Shown: positions 39,052 to 48,916, counted from the first letter of the stretch. The stretch is 64,000 bases of DNA from Pseudomonas cremoricolorata (GCF_000759535.1 NZ_CP009455.1:558001-622000), one strand, 5' to 3'. Made by a program: numbers and translations. Notes: generated by a model not told the origin, from the sequence alone.

Positions 39052-39318
39052 ATGACCACCGAATACCAAACCGAATGCACCGTCGGCCAAACCGCATTCT
39101 GCCAAGGCGAAAACCACACCACCCCCCTGTTCCGCATCGAACCCGGCATCCCCTGCCGACACGCCCGCGAGCAAGCTTCAGAGCTGCTGGATTATGCGCG
39201 ATACCTCACCATCGAAGGGCTGATGGAGGACAAACCGAAAATGATCTGGGCTTCGCATTATCTGTGTGCGATGGCGAAGGCGTTGTTGGATGATGCGGAG
39301 TTGGGGATGGGGGTGTGA
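39052..39318 (+). CDS. DUF3077 family protein
   Basis: An 88-residue protein of the Pseudomonas family DUF3077. The family segments FRIEPGIPCRHAREQASELLDYARYLTIEG and HYLCAMAKALLDDAE are visible in order. No signal peptide. Function is unknown. It is the second of two small genes after ssrA and the last ordinary-looking gene before the mobile element remains. Confidence 0.85.
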   Translation: MTTEYQTECTVGQTAFCQGENHTTPLFRIEPGIPCRHAREQASELLDYARYLTIEGLMEDKPKMIWASHYLCAMAKALLDDAELGMGV

Positions 39319-39543
39319 AGGATCTGGGCTGTATGTGGCCATTGCAGCGCTCGGAGGGGCCTAGGTCGCTATCATTGTAAGTTTCGGCCCTTAACCGGTT
39401 TTACCCACTGGTGCAGAACTGGCCGTACGAACGCTTTCGATGGAAGCACCCCAAGTGATTCGAACGTTGAAGGTCACGCTGCTCCCGCGGGGGCTCTCCG
39501 TGGGTAATTCTTATTCGGCAGCTCGCCTGATTAACTCCCCGGT
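39319..39543. other. intergenic sequence at the mobile element edge
   Basis: No gene seen in these 225 bases. The next readable sequence, from about 39544, is an already truncated DUF3987 gene, so one end of a deleted or inserted segment probably lies here. Confidence 0.4.
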
Positions 39544-40860
39544 CGCGACGCTAGGCGATTGTTAGGGCCGGCCTTAGAGCGCATGGCCGCTGTGATCGGC
39601 GTGCCCTGCGCCATGGCCTCAGTGCGTTCCAGCCACAGCAGCTGTGGCGAGCCAGGCGCACGCCATGTTCACCTCAACGGCTGGATCTACCCGTTGTCGC
39701 TGTACACGCTGACGGTGGCTTGCTCGGGTGATCGCAAAAGCGCGGTGGACCATATTGCGCTGTAGGCCGTACGCGATTGGGAAAGACAGCAGTGGATCGC
39801 CTATGGCGAACAGCTCAAGGCGCACCGAGCTGCAATGAGTCTCACCGCGAAGTCACCGACCTCGAAACAATCAGCACAGCTAGCGCTGGACGCCCAACCT
39901 GAACCTGTCCAACCAAGACTAATCACTGCTGAGCCGACCATTGAGGGCCTGGTCAAAAGCCTGTGCCACGGCTTGCCCAGCATGGGGCTGTTTAGCGATG
40001 AGGGCGGACAGTTTTTGGTCGGTAGCACCATGAGCAAGGACAACATGATCAAGGCGATCACTCATTTGTCGACGCTGTGGGACGGTAGCCCAATTGATCG
40101 GTCGCGCTCGATAGCAGGGAAAAGTCTGCGTGCCTATAACCGCCGCCTCAGCATGCACTTGATGCTGCAACCCCGCCTGGCCGACCGCTTGCTTGACGCC
40201 GATATCAAGGACCAAGGCATCATGGGGCGCTGCCTGATCAGTTGGCCCGAGCGCCTAGTTGGACAACGGCTGTACAAAGCCATCGACCTGACCCGAGATC
40301 CAAAGGTAGACCTGTACCAGCAGCGCATTGCCGCGCTGATGCAGAAGCCTTGGTCACACCACAAAGATGGTGGCCTCAACCCTGCGGCCCTGGAGTTGAG
40401 CCCCCGCGCCCGTGAGGCCTGGATTGCCATGCACGACACCATTGAATGCGAGTCCGGGGAATTCGGCGAGATGGTCAACGTGCAAGCTGCCGCAGGCAAA
40501 GCCGCCGCGAACGTATTACGCATGGCGGGTGTGATGGCAGTGGTTGAGGAATCGACTGTATTGGAAGACATGCACATTCAGCGCGCCTCTACGCTGATGG
40601 ACTACTACTTGGCCGAGAACCAACGACTGACTGAACAGGAACCGCTGAATAAGCTTCGCGCAGAGGCCGATTGCCTGCTGCGCTGGTTGATAAAGAAGAA
40701 CTGGCCACCGTTTCGTCTCCGCGATATTACACGCAACGGCCCTCGCTTTGCCCGTAAAAGCACGCGGCACACCTTCGAGTTATTGCTGCAACTGGTTGCC
40801 CATAACTGGCTGAACAATGTCGGGGACATATTCGAGGTGCGCCATGTTCCGCCTCAATGA
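39544..40860 (+). pseudogene. DUF3987 (YfjI-type) gene, 5'-truncated, frameshifted and with a stop codon
   Basis: The frame from 39544 reads LLGPALERMAAVIGVPCAMA and NGWIYPLSLYTLTVACSGDR, both DUF3987 signatures, but the middle does not. The neighbouring frame reads TAAVASQAHA there, so two compensating one-base losses are likely. A TAG at 39763-39765 stands after DHIAL. The frame then continues without a break for 365 codons (ISWPERLVGQRLYKAIDL). DUF3987 proteins are primase/helicase-like and travel with phages and integrative elements. The 5' third is missing. A protein could still start at 39835, but it would lack the P-loop part. Confidence 0.8.
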
Positions 40861-41203
40861 CGCCGTGCGCCGCTATCGGGCGCAACATGGCTCGCCGACC
40901 GAGTTACGAAGTGTCGCCGCCACTGCCACCACTTTGTCGCAACGTGCCAATCCATATGCGGCGGGGGTTGTCGCCAGTGTCGCCGCTGTCGCCATTCCAA
41001 CATCAGAGCCCATCGACCTCGCTCGGCTCATCGAGGAGTTGCAAGAAGAAGGGGGTTTGCTGCAACACGGCGAAAACGCCCTTCTCATCCGCCCAGCACA
41101 CTGGGGACAGTTGGACAGCGTCAGCGCCCACTTGAAAGCCCTGCTGCTGCACCTACAAACTAACGATCAAGGTGAAGACAATGGCGCTGGTCAGTCGGCC
41201 TGA
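40844..41203 (+). CDS. hypothetical protein between DUF3987 remnant and integrase
   Basis: A 119-residue protein with an Ala/Thr-rich middle and a C-terminal part LARLIEELQEEGGLLQHGENALLIRP. It overlaps the end of the DUF3987 frame by 17 bases and the start of the integrase by 23 bases, so all three were one transcription unit. Family unknown to me. Confidence 0.7.
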   Translation: MFRLNDAVRRYRAQHGSPTELRSVAATATTLSQRANPYAAGVVASVAAVAIPTSEPIDLARLIEELQEEGGLLQHGENALLIRPAHWGQLDSVSAHLKALLLHLQTNDQGEDNGAGQSA

Positions 41204-42161
41204 CGGTCGCAACTTTGGCTACGGTCGCCAACTGAGCTACGCCGGTCGGCAGGCACTGGAAGACCTGTTTGCCGGCGGTCACTTCGCCACCGTCAAAGCA
41301 CACAGCGATCGCTGGCAAGCCTTCGTGCGCTGGTGCCGATCGGAGGACGGCCCCGGTTACAACGATGCACGCCAGATTGATCGACAGACGCTCCAAGACT
41401 ACGCCACATACCTGCGTCAGCAGATCCAACAAGGCAATCTGCGCATCGCTACCGCGCAAAACCGCCTGAGCAGCGTCAACCGTACACTCGCTGCGCTGCG
41501 CGGTGATCAGGAAGTGAGAATCATCAGCCCGAGCCTGGCGTTGGGTCTGCAGCGCTCCACAGTCCGCACGCGTGCGCCGGATGGCAGAGATATCCAAGAT
41601 GTGCTGAGAGTGGTTAAAGCGCTTGGAGAACAACAACACGACCGGGTCGCCGCGATTGCCATGTTGGCCCGGACTACCGGTATGCGCCTACGCGAAACGA
41701 TCCTAGCTGACCTGCCACGCTTGCACCGAGAAGCCAAACACTTGGGCCGGATCAATATCCAGGACGGTACCAAAGGCGGCCGATCAGGGGCATCAGCGCC
41801 ACGTTGGATTATCGTCACTGAACAAGTTAAGGCGGCGCTCCAATTTGCGCGTGATGCGTCGCCGCCCCGAAGCCGCAACTTGCTGGCCAGCGACGAAAGC
41901 TATTCCGCATTCCTGCAACAGACCGTGCTCCCAGCCCGCGACACTCTGCATGAACACGGGCTGAAAGGATTCCATGAACTGCGCGCTGCTTACGCCTGCG
42001 ATCGCTATGAGCAACTCACAGGCCACGCCGCGCCAGTCAATGGTGGTCACTGCTATCGCATTGACAGCGGCCTTGATCAACAGGCGCGCCAACAGATCAG
42101 CCTTGAGCTCGGACATAACCGGATTGATGTGGTCTCGACCTACATTGGAGGTCGAACGTGA
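41181..42161 (+). CDS. tyrosine recombinase / integrase
   Basis: Site-specific recombinase of 326 residues. N-terminal SAM-like core-binding region (about 30-110, HSDRWQAFVRWCRSEDG). The catalytic set looks complete: R169 (TGMRLRE), K198, H265 and R268 (HELR), H312 (ELGHNR), Y321 (STYIGG). Start at the ATG at 41181, with AAGGTGAAG upstream. It is probably the integrase that moved this region, though it lies 3 kb from ssrA. The next gene overlaps it by four bases. Confidence 0.88.
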   Translation: MALVSRPDGRNFGYGRQLSYAGRQALEDLFAGGHFATVKAHSDRWQAFVRWCRSEDGPGYNDARQIDRQTLQDYATYLRQQIQQGNLRIATAQNRLSSVNRTLAALRGDQEVRIISPSLALGLQRSTVRTRAPDGRDIQDVLRVVKALGEQQHDRVAAIAMLARTTGMRLRETILADLPRLHREAKHLGRINIQDGTKGGRSGASAPRWIIVTEQVKAALQFARDASPPRSRNLLASDESYSAFLQQTVLPARDTLHEHGLKGFHELRAAYACDRYEQLTGHAAPVNGGHCYRIDSGLDQQARQQISLELGHNRIDVVSTYIGGRT

Positions 42162-42505
42162 CCAAGCCCTTCAATATGGCGCTGTTCCTGAGCGGCGCAT
42201 TAATTGGCTCGAAGGCCACTCAGCAACGCCACCTAAGGCAAGCACGAGTCATGCAAGTGGCCATCCAACAGCGATGGCAACGAGACAACCCCTGGACTTG
42301 GCAGCTCAAGCACGTGCATTGGTTTCTAGTCCATCATTTAGCTATGCACTCGCCCGCTTCGAAGTACTACTACCAGCTGACCGTGCTCTTGATTTTAAAG
42401 AAAATGGGGAGGGACTGGTCTTCAGTTACACTTGGACAAGCAAAATCGAAAGACATCGTTTTAAACGTGGCCAAATCAATAGTTAAGCTCGAACAGAGAT
42501 CCTGA
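42158..42505 (+). CDS. integrase-associated small protein
   Basis: A 115-residue protein starting with GTG inside the integrase stop (GTGA overlap), hence translationally coupled. Segments RHLRQARVMQVAIQQRWQ and DNPWTWQLKHVHWFLVHHL resemble the core-binding domain of tyrosine recombinases. It has no catalytic half. A role as recombination accessory factor is inference. Confidence 0.7.
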   Translation: MTKPFNMALFLSGALIGSKATQQRHLRQARVMQVAIQQRWQRDNPWTWQLKHVHWFLVHHLAMHSPASKYYYQLTVLLILKKMGRDWSSVTLGQAKSKDIVLNVAKSIVKLEQRS

Positions 42506-42943
42506 CCATTAAAGACCGTCAAGCATTATGCATGAAGACCGCATCTCCCTCTTATCCGCCAGCATACTGAATACCTAATGAGCCCTGCGTTAAACCCACA
42601 AGTTCTCCAGAATGTTTCTGGTATACGTCGAACGTTGACAAGAGGTTCATCGGATGCACAGCCCTACGAAAAGGATGCCACAGCCAGTCACAACAGCGAT
42701 GCTAATTCACCGGCCGGGCCAAAAATTTGATTAACCTGCCGAACTCTCGATAGAGTTTTTAATAACGTTACACTTTAGAACTCAACAGCTGTCTTGCCGA
42801 TCAATTGGAAATCCGCCTCCATTACCTTCTTCCGCCCTAGCTTTCGGGTACTTGCAACACAAGTTGAGTAATTCTTTACGAGCAAGTGGCGTACCGCTAT
42901 CATTCGCACTGCGAAGCTCAATTTATTTGGAAAAGGAAAACCT
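42506..42943. other. 438-base AT-rich gap
   Basis: No convincing gene. The sequence is clearly more AT-rich than the core genome around it. A minus-strand open frame of 72 codons at 42775-42993 overlaps the cysteine-rich gene and lacks any recognisable feature. The stretch may hold the promoter of that gene. Confidence 0.45.
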
Positions 42944-43171
42944 ATGACTGTAACGAGACCAGGCAAGGCTCTTCGATGTGCCGGCTGCGGCAAAACTGGA
43001 GCTGAAAAGCAAGGAGCAAATAATTGGAAAATGTGTGATGAATGCTATACGCCTTACTGCATTCAGTGTTTCCAATCAGTTCGTAGGAGCTCAACTCATT
43101 GCACGGACCATAGCCCTTGGGGTAAGTGGCTAACCGGTAGCGGAACTTTTGCGACGATGACTTTCAAATAA
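42944..43171 (+). CDS. small cysteine-rich, probably zinc-binding protein
   Basis: A 75-residue protein with four pairs of likely metal ligands: C12-x2-C15, C31-x2-C34, C39-x2-C42 and H52/C53 with H56. The spacing could form a cross-brace zinc fold as in RING or B-box fingers, or a double zinc ribbon. An AAAAGGAAAA box precedes the ATG. It is convergent with hsdR. Function unknown. Confidence 0.65.
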   Translation: MTVTRPGKALRCAGCGKTGAEKQGANNWKMCDECYTPYCIQCFQSVRRSSTHCTDHSPWGKWLTGSGTFATMTFK

Positions 43172-43176
43172 GTCGA

Positions 43177-43215
43177 GACAGGGCAGGGCTCGATCCAATC
43201 GAGTCCTGCCCTGTC
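43177..43215. terminator. 18-bp inverted repeat between convergent genes
   Basis: 43177-43194 pairs with 43198-43215 across a three-base loop, with one G-T pair. AATATTT follows on the plus strand and no strong T run on the minus. It probably ends transcription from the cysteine-rich gene and from hsdR. Confidence 0.6.
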
Positions 43216-43323
43216 AATATTTAGAACGCTTTTGGCACAGCTTGTATATCTTTGCCAAAACTGGAACGTAAGCTACGGCAGAAGTGCGGCAAAATTCTTC
43301 ACTGAAGCCCACCGAGCTAAAGT

Positions 43324-46300
43324 TTACAACCATGCCTCGCAAAGCGTTTCCGCCTGGTTGAGGATCAGCTGGGCAGCTTCCTCGGCCTGATCCGGCGGGT
43401 ACTTGTACTTCCGCAAAATCCGCCGCACCAGGATGCGTAGTTTGGCCCTCACACTTTCACGACTGTTCCAATCGACACTGACATTAGCCCGCAGACTGGC
43501 AGTCAACTCGTGGGCGATTTTGGCCAAGATCTCATCACCCAGCTCGCGCACCGATGCCTCATTGTTGGCCAAGGCATCGTAGAACGCCAGTTCGTCATCG
43601 TTGAGTCCCAAGGCATCGCCACGCTGACTAGCAGCGGCGAACTTCTTGGCCATTTCGATTAGTTCTTCAATGACCTGAGCGGTTTCGATTGAGCGGTTCT
43701 GGTAGCGCTTGATCACATTGGCCAGTAACTCAGAGAATTTCTTCTCCTGGGCCAGATTGGTGCTGTAACGGCTTTTGATCTCACCTTCGAGCAAGCGCTC
43801 CAATAACTCAACCGCAAGGTTCTTCTCCGGCAGGTTGCGCACCTCGGCGAGAAACGCATCATCGAGCAGGCCGATATTAGGCTTGTCCAAGCCTACAGCG
43901 TCAAAGATGTCCACCACCTCACCGGAGACCACTGCATTGCCGATGATCTGGCGAATGGCCAACTCACGTTCTTCGTCAGTCTTTTTCTGCTGACTGACTT
44001 CACGCTTGATCAGGATCACCTTGATTCCCTGGAAGAACGCCACTTCCTCGCGGACGGCCTTGGCTTCATCCAGGGTGCAGCACAGGGTAAAAGCCTTGCT
44101 CATGGCCAGTGCGTTGTCGGCAAAACGCTTCTTGCCATCTTCCAGGCCCAACACATGGTTGGCGGCGCCAGCCAGCAGCTTGTGTCCACCGGTGAGGAAA
44201 TCGCTGTAGTCGAAGCCATGCAGCAGGCTACGCAGGACGTCCATCTTTTCTTCGAGCACCGAGTAGGCCTCATGGGCATCCACGGTAGGTCGGCCCTTAC
44301 CCTTGCTACCGGTGTACTCCTTGAGTGCAGCTTTCAGTTCATTGGCGATGCCGATGTAATCCACCACCAAGCCGCCTTGCTTGTCCTTGAATACCCGGTT
44401 TACCCGGGCTATAGCCTGCATCAGGTTGTGACCCTTCATCGGTTTGTCCACGTAAAGGGTGTGAACGCACGGCGCATCGAAGCCGGTCAGCCACATGTCA
44501 CGAACGATCACCAACTTGAGCGGGTCGAGTGGATCCTTGAAGCGTTTTTCCAAGCGCTTTTTGACCTGGCCGGAATAGATGTGCGGCCGTAGCAAAGCCT
44601 TATCCGAGGCGCTGCCGGTCATAATGATTTTGATCGCACCTTTCTCAGGATCTTCGTCGTGCCAGTCCGGACGCAAGGCGACAATCTCGTTGTACAGGTG
44701 CACACAGATATCGCGGCTCATGGCAACCACCATGGCTTTGCCGGGCATCTGCCCCACACTCACCATGCCATGGTTACGTTCCTCGAAATGCTTGACCAGG
44801 TCAGCGGCCACGCTATGAACACGTGGTTCTGCACCAACCACTCGCTCTAGGGCGGCCCAACGGCTTCTCAGCCTTGCCTGCTGGTCGTCCTCCTCATCTT
44901 CGGCCAGTTCATCGACCTGCTCGTCAATCGCTGGCAGCTCACTCTCTTTCAAGGACAGCTTGGCCAGGCGCGACTCGTAGTAGATGGCAACGGTCGCACC
45001 GTCTTCAGTGGCCTGCTGCATGTCGTAGACGTGGATGTATTCACCGAAAACCGAGCGGGTGTCGCGGTCTTCGCTGGATACCGGAGTGCCAGTAAAGGCC
45101 ACGAAAGTGGCGTTCGGCAGCGCATCGCGCAGATGCTGGGCATAGCCCACCTGGTAACGGGTTCGGCTTTCGGCGGCCTGCAGTACCTCCGAAGTTTTCA
45201 GTTCGGCGCCAAATCCGTACTGGGTGCGGTGTGCTTCGTCGGCAATGACCACGATATTCGGGCGATCGGACAGCACCGGGAAGGTGTCTTCATCCGCACC
45301 TGGCATGAATTTCTGGATGGTGGCGAAGACAATGCCGCCGCTCGGCCGATTGTTCAGTTTGCGGCGCAAGTCACCGCGCGACTCCACTTGGACGGGCTGT
45401 TCGCGCAATAGATCCTGAGACAGCGAGAACACTCCGAACAACTGGCCGTCCAGGTCGTTGCGGTCGGTAATCACCACGATGGTTGGGTTTTCCATTGCTG
45501 CTTCCTGCATCACCCGGGCGGCGAAGCAGGTCATGGTGATGCTCTTGCCTGAACCCTGGGTGTGCCAGACCACCCCGCCCTTGTGGCTGCCGCCGGGGCG
45601 CGAGGCACTGACCACCTGCCCAATGGCGGCGCGCACCGCATGGAACTGGTGGTAACCGGCAATCTTCTTCACCAGCCGGCCGTCATCCTCGAACAGTACG
45701 AAGTAGCGCAGGTAATCAAGCAGCATCGGCGGGGCCAAGGCACCGCGCACCAGGGTCTCCAGTTCGTTGAACTGGCCCAACGGATCAAGAGCCTGACCAT
45801 CAATAGTCCGCCAGTTCATGAACCGCTCGGCGTCGGCGGACAGGGAGCCCATCCGCGCTTCGCTACCGTCAGAAATCACCAGGATTTCGTTGTACTGGAA
45901 CAGATCCGGGATCTGCTCCTTGTAGGTCTGGATCTGATCAAAGGCTTTGCCCAGGTCAGCCTTCACATCCGCCGGATTCTTAAGTTCCAGCAGCACCAAT
46001 GGCAGGCCGTTGACGAACAGGATGATGTCCGGACGCCGGGTATGCTTCGGCCCCTGAATGCTGAACTGGTTGATGGCCAGCCAATCGTTGGCCTTCACCT
46101 CGACCCAGTCGATCAGGCGCACGAAGTCGCCACGGGTTTCACCGTCCTTTTGATACTGCACCGGCACGCCGCTGACCAACAGGCGGTGGAACAAGCGGTT
46201 GGCCGACAGCTGTACCGGTAGGCCCAGCTCCTGCACCTGCTTGAGGGCATCCTCCCGTGCGGCCAGCGGCACCTTGGGGTTGAGCTTAGCGATGGCACTG

Positions 46301-46446
46301 CGCAAGCGCTCGACCAGGAGCACCTGACGGTAGCTGTCACGTTCCGGGCTCTCACCGTCATAGGCGATAGTCGGGCCATACACATGACGATAGCCCACCT
46401 CTGCCAGCCAGCCGAGGGTTTCCTTTTCCAATTGATCTTCGGTCAT
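43324..46446 (-). CDS. hsdR: type I restriction enzyme subunit R
   Basis: Restriction and translocation subunit of 1040 residues. N-terminal PD-(D/E)xK nuclease (D140 in RRPDIILF, E154-L-K156 in LLELKNP), then the SF2 motor with Walker A QGSGKS (297-302), DEAH (403-406) and FVAFTGTPV, and a helical C-terminus that binds the HsdM/HsdS core. Length is normal. Its ATG overlaps a DUF1016 relic by four bases. It is the last gene of the hsd operon. Confidence 0.94.
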   Translation of the reverse strand: MTEDQLEKETLGWLAEVGYRHVYGPTIAYDGESPERDSYRQVLLVERLRSAIAKLNPKVPLAAREDALKQVQELGLPVQLSANRLFHRLLVSGVPVQYQKDGETRGDFVRLIDWVEVKANDWLAINQFSIQGPKHTRRPDIILFVNGLPLVLLELKNPADVKADLGKAFDQIQTYKEQIPDLFQYNEILVISDGSEARMGSLSADAERFMNWRTIDGQALDPLGQFNELETLVRGALAPPMLLDYLRYFVLFEDDGRLVKKIAGYHQFHAVRAAIGQVVSASRPGGSHKGGVVWHTQGSGKSITMTCFAARVMQEAAMENPTIVVITDRNDLDGQLFGVFSLSQDLLREQPVQVESRGDLRRKLNNRPSGGIVFATIQKFMPGADEDTFPVLSDRPNIVVIADEAHRTQYGFGAELKTSEVLQAAESRTRYQVGYAQHLRDALPNATFVAFTGTPVSSEDRDTRSVFGEYIHVYDMQQATEDGATVAIYYESRLAKLSLKESELPAIDEQVDELAEDEEDDQQARLRSRWAALERVVGAEPRVHSVAADLVKHFEERNHGMVSVGQMPGKAMVVAMSRDICVHLYNEIVALRPDWHDEDPEKGAIKIIMTGSASDKALLRPHIYSGQVKKRLEKRFKDPLDPLKLVIVRDMWLTGFDAPCVHTLYVDKPMKGHNLMQAIARVNRVFKDKQGGLVVDYIGIANELKAALKEYTGSKGKGRPTVDAHEAYSVLEEKMDVLRSLLHGFDYSDFLTGGHKLLAGAANHVLGLEDGKKRFADNALAMSKAFTLCCTLDEAKAVREEVAFFQGIKVILIKREVSQQKKTDEERELAIRQIIGNAVVSGEVVDIFDAVGLDKPNIGLLDDAFLAEVRNLPEKNLAVELLERLLEGEIKSRYSTNLAQEKKFSELLANVIKRYQNRSIETAQVIEELIEMAKKFAAASQRGDALGLNDDELAFYDALANNEASVRELGDEILAKIAHELTASLRANVSVDWNSRESVRAKLRILVRRILRKYKYPPDQAEEAAQLILNQAETLCEAWL

Positions 46447-46610
46447 TCCACTTCACTTCCTGTGTTCCGTTCTCCGGCCAGCTCCGCCCCGATCTCGACA
46501 AAGCTCGGCAGGTTGCTGCCCAAGGTATCGGGCAAATCGTGTAAGAGTTGGTATTGGGCGGTACCGACGGGTGTGTCGATACCAGCTAGCGTGTATTCGG
46601 CCACTACCCG
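46443..46610 (-). pseudogene. relic of a DUF1016 (YhcG-type) PDDEXK nuclease gene, C-terminal end
   Basis: One frame reads RRVVAEYTLAGIDTPVG, then TAQYQLLHDLPDTLGSNLPS and a short acidic tail, ending at a TGA that overlaps the hsdR ATG. This is the typical last 50 residues of DUF1016 proteins, which often precede hsdR in such operons. No start codon, no upstream body. The COG2958 gene now fills the place, so a replacement is likely. Confidence 0.7.
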
Positions 46611-46632
46611 CCTAGCAATAACGCTAGTGGCA

Positions 46633-47571
46633 TCACTCGTTAGCCTCCCACTCCCTGGCTGCCATTTCGCCAGTCTGATGGAAGCGCCTTACCCTGCCCA
46701 GAAACTCGGCGAAGTCAGCATTTTCTGCCGTAAGGCGGTTGCACATATCCCAGTCGACGTCACTGCGTTCGCGAGCCGGTATCAGAATCTGGCTTTCCGT
46801 GGGACTCTGAACGTCTAGCTGAATCACCCCAATGCCATGCGCGGCGGCGAGCATGCGCAACTCTTTCAGTGTGCCGTCGCCCTCTACCGTGGCAGCTACC
46901 AGGTAGCCAAAATGCGCCCAAGAAGAGTTGGACACGGCCTGGAAGAAACTTTTGCGTGCATTGGAGCGGTTGAGCAGCAACTTGATTTCGAATGACCACA
47001 ATCGAGCACGGCGATCGCCCATCACACGAACGCAGTCACGTAAATCTGACATCCAGTCGGCCGTCAGATCTTCCAGACCGACCAGATCCGGATGCAACCA
47101 TTCGTTGCCCCCGATACCCGCACGGTTGGACGAACGTTTTTCGTTGATCCGCATGGCGTACACACGCTGCTCGTCGGTCAGCAGGTACTCTGCCAAAAGC
47201 GGATAGAGCGCATGCTCACGCAACCGCGAGGGCTCAGGCAGGTCTGACGTTACGAGTGCGACACCTTCAGCCGCCGCAACCTCAGCGGTGGCATCCAACT
47301 CCGACCAGTAATAGTGACGTGGCCGTCCTTCGGTCGTTTTTAGTTGCGGATGCATCTCCTGCCAGCGCGGACGTGAACCCGAGATCTCCGCCACTAATTG
47401 CTGTACAAGATCATCGTCAGTCTTGATGTAGCTGGCACTGCCAGCTTTCTTGACCGCGCATTCGGCCGGAAACTGCTCGAATATCCATTGCGCCAGCTCG
47501 CGGGCGGTCTGCTGGGTATCCGGCAGGCTTTGCAGGCGCTCGACGACACGTTGACGTAAACTCAGAGCCAT
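46633..47571 (-). CDS. COG2958-family HTH / PD-(D/E)xK protein
   Basis: A 312-residue protein in the hsd operon. The N-terminal part (1-80) resembles the HARE-type winged helix seen in COG2958/HrgA proteins. The C-terminal half carries a PD-(D/E)xK-like pair: P161-D162 (LHPDLVGL) and E195-I-K197 (WSFEIKLLL). So it may be an additional nuclease. Start at MALSLRQRVVERL, two bases after the hsdS stop. Its role beside a type I RM system is unknown. Confidence 0.8.
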   Translation of the reverse strand: MALSLRQRVVERLQSLPDTQQTARELAQWIFEQFPAECAVKKAGSASYIKTDDDLVQQLVAEISGSRPRWQEMHPQLKTTEGRPRHYYWSELDATAEVAAAEGVALVTSDLPEPSRLREHALYPLLAEYLLTDEQRVYAMRINEKRSSNRAGIGGNEWLHPDLVGLEDLTADWMSDLRDCVRVMGDRRARLWSFEIKLLLNRSNARKSFFQAVSNSSWAHFGYLVAATVEGDGTLKELRMLAAAHGIGVIQLDVQSPTESQILIPARERSDVDWDMCNRLTAENADFAEFLGRVRRFHQTGEMAAREWEANE

Positions 47572-47572
47572 A

Positions 47573-48916
47573 TCAGACCGCCTCCGACAACATATTTTCA
47601 TTAGCGACTTCCGTGTCCGGTAGGCGCAGCTGGCCGGAGATCAGCCGAGGCAGCAGGGTGTCACGAATCTGGGTGAGAGTTTTGGCGTGCTCTTGGTTGG
47701 CCGAAATTTTCTGCTGAATGCTACCAACGGCAAGTCCAAACGCTTCCGCAACTTTGTCCGAAGGAACGACCACGCTGTACCGTCCAAGGACATCATTCTG
47801 CACCCTCTGCCGACCACTGGTGCCGGACATGCTCTGTATTGCATATTCACGAAACATGGGATGACGAGCCAGTAAGTATCCATGATAGGGCGGCAGCGGC
47901 GCTTTTGGACGCAGCACTACAAATTCAGTCGAGCCCCACCCGGTTTGATCGTTTGACAGGAAATCGACAAAAGCAGATTTGCCATTTTCTAGACAAGGTG
48001 TAATCCGAGCAAGCAGAGTATCGCCGTTGATGAATTTTGTGCCCCCCCCCACCTCTCGGTTAATAAAACCGCTAACAACATGGCCTTGCGTACCAACACT
48101 AGCCATGTCGAGGTAGGGTGCCACTTCGCCTTTTTTAAGCTTACGTGGCGGATTGATTTCATATGCCGATTCAAGAGGCATCAGTCGCCAACCCATTGGC
48201 ACCAGCCCCGACTCAGACTCTTCAAAACTATCGGGAAACAGCGCTGCGGTGGTTGCATCCATGCCTACTGGTTCAAGATTCTCGGCTTTAGATCGCACCG
48301 GGTCGAAATCGACAAACCAAGATTTGAACAGCGCCTGGGCGATGGCTTCTAAGGTGGTGTTGGTTTCGCGGAGCAGGGTGATGCGGTCGTCGAGAGCTCC
48401 AAGAGTCGCAGCGATACCAAGTTGTGATTGTAGGGGCGGCAGAGTGATCGGAACAGCTGAGAGAATTCCGGTGTTCAAGTTCGGCATGGTCGCGCCGACG
48501 GCATGACGAATCAGCCATTCTTTAGTTTCCGGAAGCCGAAGACAGTACGATATGAACTTTGCGTCTGCAATCGCTTCATCTCCCAACCTAACTTTTAGAC
48601 AGCCGGTCCCACAGAGCCATCCCACCTCATGCAGACGAACCAGTGCATTCTTGGTTACATCACCACGACGGCTGAACACTATGTCTCCAATTTTTAATTT
48701 ATGTTGGGATAAGCGCTCAACATCAAAGCCATCAATACGGGCTATGCAGTCCTCATCAATTCCGCTTTCACCAATATTAGTTGGCATCACGACAGGAATT
48801 CCAAATTCCTTGTAATCTGACGTGTGCAGTTGACTACCGAAAGGGCCTGTCTGGATAGCCCCACCTTGAGCCCCACAAATCTCTCCTAATGTCGTATTCA
48901 GCCACTCAAAACTCAT
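47573..48916 (-). CDS. hsdS: type I restriction enzyme specificity subunit S
   Basis: A 447-residue specificity subunit that selects the DNA target. Two target-recognition domains (about 1-150 and 215-390), each followed by a conserved helical stretch (LRETNTTLEAIAQALFKSWFVDFDPV near 180-205, and a C-terminal one). A run of nine G (48042-48050 on the plus strand as C) sits in the second recognition domain, near residue 290. It overlaps hsdM by 11 bases. Confidence 0.93.
   Translation of the reverse strand: MSFEWLNTTLGEICGAQGGAIQTGPFGSQLHTSDYKEFGIPVVMPTNIGESGIDEDCIARIDGFDVERLSQHKLKIGDIVFSRRGDVTKNALVRLHEVGWLCGTGCLKVRLGDEAIADAKFISYCLRLPETKEWLIRHAVGATMPNLNTGILSAVPITLPPLQSQLGIAATLGALDDRITLLRETNTTLEAIAQALFKSWFVDFDPVRSKAENLEPVGMDATTAALFPDSFEESESGLVPMGWRLMPLESAYEINPPRKLKKGEVAPYLDMASVGTQGHVVSGFINREVGGGTKFINGDTLLARITPCLENGKSAFVDFLSNDQTGWGSTEFVVLRPKAPLPPYHGYLLARHPMFREYAIQSMSGTSGRQRVQNDVLGRYSVVVPSDKVAEAFGLAVGSIQQKISANQEHAKTLTQIRDTLLPRLISGQLRLPDTEVANENMLSEAV

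Noticed and set aside
39835-40860. Intact 341-residue protein starting at 39835
   Set aside because: The same frame continues upstream across a TAG with DUF3987 similarity on both sides, so it is the end of a broken gene.
42775-42993. 72-codon minus-strand frame before the cysteine-rich gene
   Set aside because: No recognisable feature, no convincing binding site, and it overlaps a better candidate.
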